From Knoellia flava TL1 (GTDB lineage Bacteria; Actinomycetota; Actinomycetes; Actinomycetales; Dermatophilaceae), in the NCBI RefSeq assembly GCF_000768675.1, contig NZ_AVPI01000014.1:1-64000 (forward strand): a stretch of DNA of 64,000 nucleotides. Direction: 5' to 3'. The translations under genes were made by a program, and so were the position numbers. Each line of letters starts with the position of its first letter. Position 1 is the stretch's first letter. The notes beneath the pieces are model-generated. The model did no database searches. It was not told the DNA's origin and saw nothing but the letters and a program-made list of their open reading frames with translations. Below are positions 58,700 to 64,000 of the stretch, in pieces.

Positions 58700-60478
58700 A
58701 TGACCGCACTTCCCGCGCTCACCGGCTCGTACCAGCCCGAGATCGCACCCGTCCTCGACAGCCTCGCGCTGTCCGCGCTCGTCGCGGCCCTGCCGCTCCT
58801 CACCGTCTTCGTGACGCTCGGTGTGCTCCGCTGGAAGGCCCACTGGGCCGGCCTCGCAGCCGTCGCCGTCGCGCTGCTGGTCGCCGTCCTCGCCTTCGGT
58901 ATGCCGGTCGGCCTCGCCGCGCTGTCCGCGACCCAGGGCGCGGTGTTCGGTCTCTTCCCGATCATGTGGATCGTCTTCACGGCGATCGTGCTCTACCAGG
59001 TGACGGTCCGATCCGGTCACTTCGAGGACTTGCGCGCGACCTTCCACCTCATCTCGGACGACCCCCGTGTCCAGGCGATCATCATCGCGTTCTGCTTCGG
59101 CGGACTGCTCGAGGCGCTTGCCGGCTTCGGCGCCCCCGTTGCCATCACCGGCGTCATGCTCATGGCTGTCGGCTTCTCCCCGCTGCGCGCCGCCACGGTC
59201 GTGCTTCTCGCCAACACCGCACCTGTCGCGTTCGGCGCCATCGGCATCCCGATCATCACGGCCGGCAACCTCACCAAGATCCCCTACACCGAGATCGGCG
59301 CCTACGTCGGACACCAGACACCTGTCATCGCGCTCTTCGTCCCGCTCCTCCTCGTCCTCATGGCCGACGGTCGCCGCGGCATCCGCCAGACCTGGCCCAT
59401 CGCTCTCGTCGTCGGCGTGGCTTTCGCTGTCGCGCAATGGATTTCGGCAACGTGGATCTCTGTGGAGCTCACCGACATCGTCGCGTCCCTCGCCGGCCTC
59501 GCCGCCGCTGTCCTCTTCCTGCGCGTGTGGCAGCCCAGCGGTCGTGAGGCCGCCCTCGAGACCCTGAGCGCCGAGCGCGAGCGCGACCTGGTGACGGTCG
59601 CGGGAGGCGAGCGGACGGCATACGCCGCCGGTGGATCCGGTGACGAAACGGAACCGCCGCGCGCCCTCGACAAGGCAGGGGACGACCACAGCGTCTCCAT
59701 TGCGGAACTCGACGCCCGCGCCCGTGCGCTCACGCCGCGACGGATCAGCATGGCGCTCTTCCCGTACGTCCTCGTCATCGCGATCTTCTCGGTGGCCAAG
59801 CTCGTGCCCGCGGTCAAGGACTGGCTGGCCGGCACCGACGTCAAGATCCCGTGGCCCGGCACGTCCGGCGAGATCCTCACCCACGGCGGCGAGGCCAGTG
59901 CCGCCACGACCTACACCTTCCAGTGGCTCAGCTCGCCCGGCACGCTGCTGCTCCTCAGCGCGCTCATCGTCGCCCTCGTCTACGGCGTCGGTGTCAGCGG
60001 GCTCGGCGCCGAGCTGGCGGCGACGGCGCACAAGATGCGCTTCGCGTTCCTCACCGTTGCCTCGGTGCTCGCCCTGGCCTACGTCATGAACCTCTCCGGC
60101 CAGACGATCACCATCGGGACCTGGATCGCGGGAGCCGGAGCCGCCTTCGCCTTCCTGTCACCGCTACTCGGATGGATCGGGACCGCTGTGACCGGGTCCG
60201 ACACGAGCGCCAACGCCCTGTTCGCGACCCTCCAGCAGACGGCGGCGACGAGGGCCGGGATCGACCCGACGCTGCTCGTCGCGGCCAACACCTCCGGTGG
60301 CGTCGTCGGCAAGATGATCAGCCCGCAGAACCTCACGATCGCTGCGACGGCGGTCGGGATGGTCGGCCGCGAGTCCGAGATCCTGCGCAAGGTCCTGCCG
60401 TGGAGCGTCGGTCTCATCATCGCGGTGTGTGTCCTTGTCGGACTTCAGTCCACAGTTCTTGGTTGGATGTTGCCGTGA
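58700..60478 (+). CDS. lldP: L-lactate permease
   Basis: 592 residues, preceded by GGAGGTCAGG. About 14 membrane helices with LctP signatures FCFGGLLEALAGFGAPVAITGVML, ANTAPVAFGAIGIPI and, near the end, AANTSGGVVGKMISPQNLTIAATAVG. A hydrophilic loop at about 290-345 (SGDETEPPRALDKAGDDHS) contains the extended CGGCATAC element. It imports lactate, or glycolate, with protons. It is first in an operon with lutABC; the stop overlaps the lutA GTG. Confidence 0.95.
   Translation: MTALPALTGSYQPEIAPVLDSLALSALVAALPLLTVFVTLGVLRWKAHWAGLAAVAVALLVAVLAFGMPVGLAALSATQGAVFGLFPIMWIVFTAIVLYQVTVRSGHFEDLRATFHLISDDPRVQAIIIAFCFGGLLEALAGFGAPVAITGVMLMAVGFSPLRAATVVLLANTAPVAFGAIGIPIITAGNLTKIPYTEIGAYVGHQTPVIALFVPLLLVLMADGRRGIRQTWPIALVVGVAFAVAQWISATWISVELTDIVASLAGLAAAVLFLRVWQPSGREAALETLSAERERDLVTVAGGERTAYAAGGSGDETEPPRALDKAGDDHSVSIAELDARARALTPRRISMALFPYVLVIAIFSVAKLVPAVKDWLAGTDVKIPWPGTSGEILTHGGEASAATTYTFQWLSSPGTLLLLSALIVALVYGVGVSGLGAELAATAHKMRFAFLTVASVLALAYVMNLSGQTITIGTWIAGAGAAFAFLSPLLGWIGTAVTGSDTSANALFATLQQTAATRAGIDPTLLVAANTSGGVVGKMISPQNLTIAATAVGMVGRESEILRKVLPWSVGLIIAVCVLVGLQSTVLGWMLP
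59604..59623 (+). repeat. Extended CGGCATAC element, copy 3 (inside lldP)
   Basis: GAGGCGAGCGGACGGCATAC is a 20-base exact match to the minus strand of 10309-10328. It falls in the hydrophilic loop of the permease, where sequence is least constrained, and reads in frame as part of GGERTAYAAGG. Confidence 0.7.
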
Positions 60479-61245
60479 CGGCAGGGCAGCCTCGGACCGA
60501 CCTTCGGGTCGCGCTCTTCGCGACGTGCTTCAACGACACGATGTGGCCGGAGACGCCCAAGGCCGTCGTGCGACTGCTCGAGCGCCTCGGCTGCCGGGTC
60601 GAGTTCCCGGCCGAGCAGACCTGTTGCGGACAGATGATGACCAACACCGGGTATGCCGGTGAGGCCGTCCCGCTCGTCCGTCACTTCGTCGACGTGTTCG
60701 AGGGCTACGACGCCGTGGTCGCGCCGTCGGGGTCGTGCGTCGGGTCGGTGCGTGACCAGCACCCGATGATTGCCCGCCTCGCCGGCGACCCCGGTCTCGC
60801 ATCCGAGGTGGAGGGCGTGCGGCCGAAGGTGTACGAACTCTCCGAGTTCCTCGTCGACGTCCTCGGCGTGACCGATGTCGGCGCCTGGTTCCCGCACAGG
60901 GTGACCTATCACCCGACGTGCCACTCCCTGCGGATGCTCCGGGTTGGTGACCGGCCGTTGCAGTTGCTGCGCGCGGTGGAGGGCATCGACCTCGTCGAGC
61001 TGCCCGGCGCGGAGGAGTGCTGCGGCTTCGGTGGCACCTTCGCGATGAAGAACTCGGACGTGTCCGTGGCGATGGGGACCGACAAGGCGGCGCACGTGGA
61101 GGAGACGGGGGCCGAGGTGCTCGTCGCCGGCGACAACTCGTGCCTGGCACACATCGGCGGGATCCTCGGAAGGCAACGGACCGGCATACGGACCATGCAT
61201 CTGGCCGAGATCCTCGCGTCGACGAAGGAGCAACCGACATGGTGA
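60475..61245 (+). CDS. lutA: Lactate utilization protein A (iron-sulfur, CCG domains)
   Basis: 256 residues from a GTG overlapping the lldP stop. Two CCG-type Cys-rich domains: TCCGQMMTNTGYAGEA near 43 and HPTCHSLRML with ECCGFGGTFAMKN near 145-190, as in heterodisulfide-reductase-like subunits. It is part of the LutABC complex that oxidises L-lactate to pyruvate. It is about 85% identical by eye to the N-terminal half of the fusion at 55372. Confidence 0.94.
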   Translation: MTAGQPRTDLRVALFATCFNDTMWPETPKAVVRLLERLGCRVEFPAEQTCCGQMMTNTGYAGEAVPLVRHFVDVFEGYDAVVAPSGSCVGSVRDQHPMIARLAGDPGLASEVEGVRPKVYELSEFLVDVLGVTDVGAWFPHRVTYHPTCHSLRMLRVGDRPLQLLRAVEGIDLVELPGAEECCGFGGTFAMKNSDVSVAMGTDKAAHVEETGAEVLVAGDNSCLAHIGGILGRQRTGIRTMHLAEILASTKEQPTW

Positions 61246-62771
61246 CCCCGCCGGTCCAGCAGACGTCGCCGACCTTCGTCGGGATGCCGGCGTTCCCCGA
61301 AGCGGCACAGCGTGAGCTCGCGAACACGCAGCAGCGGCAGAACCTCCACAGGGCCACCCACACGATCCGGGCCAAGCGGGCCGCGGTCGTCGGCGAGGTC
61401 GCGGACTGGGAGGCGATTCGGGTTGCCGGTGCGGCGGCGAAGGACGAGGCCCTGCACCACCTCGGCGACTACCTCGAGCAGTTGGAGCAGTCGCTCACCG
61501 CGCGCGGCGCGACGGTGCACTGGGCGCGCGACGCCGCCGAGGCCAACCGCATCGTCGTCGACGTCGCCAGGGCCAAGGGTGTCGACGAGGTCGTCAAGGT
61601 CAAGTCGATGGCGACCCAGGAGATCGAGCTCAACGAGGCCCTCGAGGCGGCCGGGATCCACGCGTGGGAGACCGACCTCGCCGAGCTCATCGTCCAGCTG
61701 TTCGGCGACCTGCCCAGCCACATCCTCGTGCCGGCGATCCACCGCAACCGCACGGAGATCCGCGACGTGTTCCTGCGCGAGATGGGCAACGTCGGTCGGC
61801 CGGCGCCGGCCGACCTCACCGACGAGCCGGCCCGCCTGGCCGAGGCGGCCCGACTGCACCTGCGCGAGAAGTTCCTCCGCGCCAGGGTCGCGGTGTCGGG
61901 CGCGAACTTCGCCATCGCTGACACGGGGACACTCGTCGTCGTCGAGTCCGAGGGCAACGGGCGGATGTGCCTCACGCTGCCCGAGACCCTCATCTCGGTC
62001 GTCGGCATCGAGAAGGTCCTGCCGACGTGGGACGACCTCGGGCCGATGCTCCAACTGCTGCCGCGGTCGAGCACGGGGGAGCGGATGAACCCCTACACGA
62101 CCATGTGGACCGGGGTGCACGAGGGCGATGGGCCGCAGGAGGTCCACGTCGTCCTGCTCGACAACGGACGCAGCCACGTGTTGGCGGATTCCGTGGGGAG
62201 ACAGGCACTTCGGTGCATTCGGTGCTCCGCGTGCCTCAACGTCTGCCCGGTCTACGAGCGCACGGGCGGGCACGCCTACGGGTCGGTCTATCCCGGTCCG
62301 ATCGGTGCGGTGCTCAACCCGCAGCTTCGCGGGACCACGAGTGAGGTCGACGCGTCCCTGCCCTATGCGTCGTCGCTGTGCGGAGCCTGTTTCGACGCCT
62401 GCCCCGTGCGGATCAACATCCCCGAGCTGCTCGTCGAGCTGCGTGGCACGGTCGCCGAGCAGGGCGGGCACCGGGCCGAGTCGGCGGCCATGAAAGCGGC
62501 GGCATGGGTGCTGTCCGACCCGCGACGCCTGGCGGTGGCCCAGCGCGGCGCGACGACCGCGGGCAAGCTCATCGGCAAGCGGACCATCACGAGGGTCCCT
62601 GGCCTCGGCGCCTGGACCGATGCCCGCAACGTGCCGACGCCGCCCAAGGAGACGTTCCGCCAGTGGTGGGCGCGAGAGCGCGACACGTCGGGAGGCGAGG
62701 CCGGGCCGAGAGGGCGAGCGGACGGCATACCGAAGCCCGGTGACGGGACCGACGCGGGAGGCGAGGCGTGA
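61239..62771 (+). CDS. lutB: Lactate utilization protein B (iron-sulfur)
   Basis: 510 residues. An N-terminal LUD-like domain includes VKVKSMATQEIELNEALEAAG and GANFAIADTGTLVVVESEGNG. Two [4Fe-4S] clusters follow: CIRCSACLNVCPVY (from Cys326) and CGACFDACPVRI (from Cys381). The C-terminal 30 residues (ERDTSGGEAGPRGRADGIPK) are low-complexity and contain an extended CGGCATAC element. Electron-carrying subunit of LutABC. Its ATG lies inside the end of lutA. Confidence 0.94.
   Translation: MVTPPVQQTSPTFVGMPAFPEAAQRELANTQQRQNLHRATHTIRAKRAAVVGEVADWEAIRVAGAAAKDEALHHLGDYLEQLEQSLTARGATVHWARDAAEANRIVVDVARAKGVDEVVKVKSMATQEIELNEALEAAGIHAWETDLAELIVQLFGDLPSHILVPAIHRNRTEIRDVFLREMGNVGRPAPADLTDEPARLAEAARLHLREKFLRARVAVSGANFAIADTGTLVVVESEGNGRMCLTLPETLISVVGIEKVLPTWDDLGPMLQLLPRSSTGERMNPYTTMWTGVHEGDGPQEVHVVLLDNGRSHVLADSVGRQALRCIRCSACLNVCPVYERTGGHAYGSVYPGPIGAVLNPQLRGTTSEVDASLPYASSLCGACFDACPVRINIPELLVELRGTVAEQGGHRAESAAMKAAAWVLSDPRRLAVAQRGATTAGKLIGKRTITRVPGLGAWTDARNVPTPPKETFRQWWARERDTSGGEAGPRGRADGIPKPGDGTDAGGEA
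62711..62730 (+). repeat. Extended CGGCATAC element, copy 4 (tail of lutB)
   Basis: AGGGCGAGCGGACGGCATAC differs by one base from the 20-mer at 59604-59623. It lies in the poorly conserved C-terminal tail of LutB, again where coding constraint is low. Confidence 0.6.
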
Positions 62772-63433
62772 TGGGTGCGCGCGAGGAGATCCTGGCCCGG
62801 GTGCGCTCGGCGACCGCTGACGTCACGACCGAGTCCCGACTGGATGCGACGTCCCGTCGTTCCGAGGGACGAGTCCCGGCGGGGCGTCGCAATCCGTCGG
62901 AGGAGACCGTGGAGTTGTTCGCGGAGAACGTCGCCGACTACGAGGCCACCGTGGTGCGGGTGCCGGCCGATGCCGTGGCCGAGGCGATCGTGGAGCAGCT
63001 GCGCTCCCTCGGCCGACGGTCAGTCGTCACGCCGAGCGGTCTGGACGCGGGCTGGGTCGACGCGCTGCGCGGCGAGTTCGAGGTCGTGGCCGAGACGGAC
63101 GCGACCTCCGCGCAGGCACTCGACGTCATCGACGCGGTCGTCACGGCCGCGGCGGTCGGCATCGCGACGACGGGCACGATCGTCCTCGACCATGCGCCCG
63201 ACCAGGGGCGCCGGGCCCTCACCCTCGTCCCCGACACCCATGTCTGCGTGATCCGCGAGGACCAGATCGAGCACGACGTGCCCGAGTCGGTGACGCGGCT
63301 GCACGCCGAGGCCGCGCACGCTCGACCGCTCACGTGGATCAGTGGCCCGAGTGCGACGAGCGACATCGAGTTGCAGCGCGTGGAAGGCGTCCACGGCCCG
63401 CGGACCCTCGTCGTCGTCATCGCCGGGGCATGA
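62771..63433 (+). CDS. lutC: Lactate utilization protein C (LUD domain)
   Basis: 220 residues from the ATG whose first base is the last base of the lutB stop; a GTG three bases earlier is an alternative start. The LUD (DUF162) domain shows VELFAENVADYEATVVRVP, AVGIATTGTIVLDHAPDQGRR, TLVPDTHVCVIRED and the C-terminal TWISGPSATSDIELQRVEGVHGPR, the last shared almost exactly with the fusion protein at 55372. It completes LutABC. The stop overlaps the next gene in ATGA. Confidence 0.94.
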   Translation: MGAREEILARVRSATADVTTESRLDATSRRSEGRVPAGRRNPSEETVELFAENVADYEATVVRVPADAVAEAIVEQLRSLGRRSVVTPSGLDAGWVDALRGEFEVVAETDATSAQALDVIDAVVTAAAVGIATTGTIVLDHAPDQGRRALTLVPDTHVCVIREDQIEHDVPESVTRLHAEAAHARPLTWISGPSATSDIELQRVEGVHGPRTLVVVIAGA

Positions 63434-64000
63434 CCGTGGCCGAGGAGAGCATGCGCACCCCCGTGTTCTTCGTCGCCGGCGGCACGGGCATCTCGGCCGA
63501 GACCCTCGGCAACCTCCTGCTCGCGCAGTTCCCCGGGCTGACCTTCACCCGCCGCAAGATCCCCTTCGTCACGACGGTCGACCAGGCGAGGTCGGTCCTC
63601 GACCAGGTCGACGCGGCAATGACCGACGCCGTGACCCCGCTGCTCTTTTCGACCGTCTCGGACGAGGAGATCCGCCAGGAGCTGCAGCGCACGAGGGCGG
63701 CCTTCATCGACCTCTTCGGTTCGCACCTCGACACCGTCGAGCGGGTCCTGCACGTCAACGCCACCCACAACACGACGGCGCTCCACGGCGTCGGCGACAC
63801 CGTCCGCTACGACCAGCGGATGCGCGCCATCGAGTTCGCCATGGAGCACGACGACGGGGCGAGCCTGCGCAACCTCGAGCAGTCCGACCTCATCCTCGTC
63901 GCGCCGTCGCGGTGCGGGAAGACGCCGACCTCGATGTACCTCGCGCTCCAGCACGGGCTCAAGGTCGCGAACTACCCGCTCGTGCCCGAGGACTTCGACT
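63430..64000 (+). CDS. Pyruvate,phosphate dikinase regulatory protein (PPSR/DUF299), 3' end outside window
   Basis: The first 190 codons start at an ATG overlapping the lutC stop. TPVFFVAGGTGISAETLGNLLLAQFPG is the family N-terminus, and APSRCGKTPTSMYLAL is the P-loop-like ADP-binding site. These bifunctional kinase/pyrophosphorylases switch pyruvate,phosphate dikinase or PEP synthase off by ADP-dependent phosphorylation and on again by phosphate-dependent dephosphorylation. Coupling to lutABC makes sense because lactate is oxidised to pyruvate, which must be turned into PEP for gluconeogenesis. Cys in the P-loop (SRCGKT) differs from the common SRTGKT or SRTSKT. Confidence 0.92.
   Translation, partial: MTVAEESMRTPVFFVAGGTGISAETLGNLLLAQFPGLTFTRRKIPFVTTVDQARSVLDQVDAAMTDAVTPLLFSTVSDEEIRQELQRTRAAFIDLFGSHLDTVERVLHVNATHNTTALHGVGDTVRYDQRMRAIEFAMEHDDGASLRNLEQSDLILVAPSRCGKTPTSMYLALQHGLKVANYPLVPEDFD

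Noticed and set aside
1..64000. CRISPR arrays, tRNA or rRNA genes, transposases and prophage genes
   Set aside because: No regularly spaced repeats of 24-40 bases, no CCA-ending cloverleaf-like segments, no conserved rRNA stretches, and no integrase or transposase motifs were seen on either strand.

Overview
The window is about 70% G+C, densely packed, rich in ATGA/GTGA start-stop overlaps and GTG starts, and reads as chromosomal DNA of a high-GC actinobacterium. Gene content (Cgl0159-type aldolase in an inositol operon, six-gene Mrp antiporter with fused MrpA/B, DesA3-like desaturase with its own reductase, DUF427, DUF2945, intein-bearing dnaB) fits Micrococcales, most likely Intrasporangiaceae; that family call is inference. 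No rRNA, tRNA, CRISPR array, transposase or prophage was seen.

Layout: (1) 138-10299, a GntR/UTRA regulator divergent from an eight-gene myo-inositol catabolic operon (two dehydrogenases, iolE, iolC, aldolase, iolB, iolD, mmsA). (2) 10997-17677, minus strand: mrpA(B)CDEFG Na+/H+ antiporter plus a DUF427 gene. (3) 17922-21750, minus strand: class Ia ribonucleotide reductase nrdAB behind a cobalamin riboswitch. (4) 21938-22912, a solitary AbiEi-type/nuclease-like protein bracketed by two copies of a palindromic element. (5) 22991-26839, desaturase-reductase pair, alpha/beta hydrolase, small lipoprotein, with repeated operator-like motifs. (6) 27030-34791, minus strand: BMP-type nucleoside ABC importer, cupin, amidohydrolase and MTA/MTI-type phosphorylase, a purine (thio)nucleoside salvage module. 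(7) 34866-38877, gamma-glutamyltransferase family enzyme, MATE exporter, two DUF202 proteins, DUF2277. (8) 39356-42397, dnaB with two inteins (a class 3-like mini-intein in the P-loop and a LAGLIDADG intein), preceded by DnaA-box-like sites. (9) 42466-54568, mostly single housekeeping or uncharacterised genes (YnfA, RidA, pterin dehydratase/VOC fusion, DUF2252, SDR, META, DUF2945, Fpg/Nei, 2'-5' ligase-like, MFS/spermidine-synthase-like fusion, AAA ATPase, DUF1905, DUF421, DUF1989). (10) 54565-64000, a GntA-like N-hydroxylase, a LutA-LutC fusion, pirin, and a lactate locus (FCD regulator, L-lactate permease, lutABC) coupled to a PPDK regulatory protein gene cut off by the window end.

The most unusual signal is not a gene. 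The octamer GTATGCCG / CGGCATAC occurs roughly 55 times (hand count), about every 1.1 kb, evenly on both strands, in all reading frames and between genes. In two places an inverted pair of it forms part of the stem of an intergenic terminator-like hairpin, and a 20-bp extended version recurs exactly in an intergenic site and inside a coding sequence. This resembles the organisation of DNA uptake sequences in Neisseria and Pasteurellaceae; its function here is unknown.
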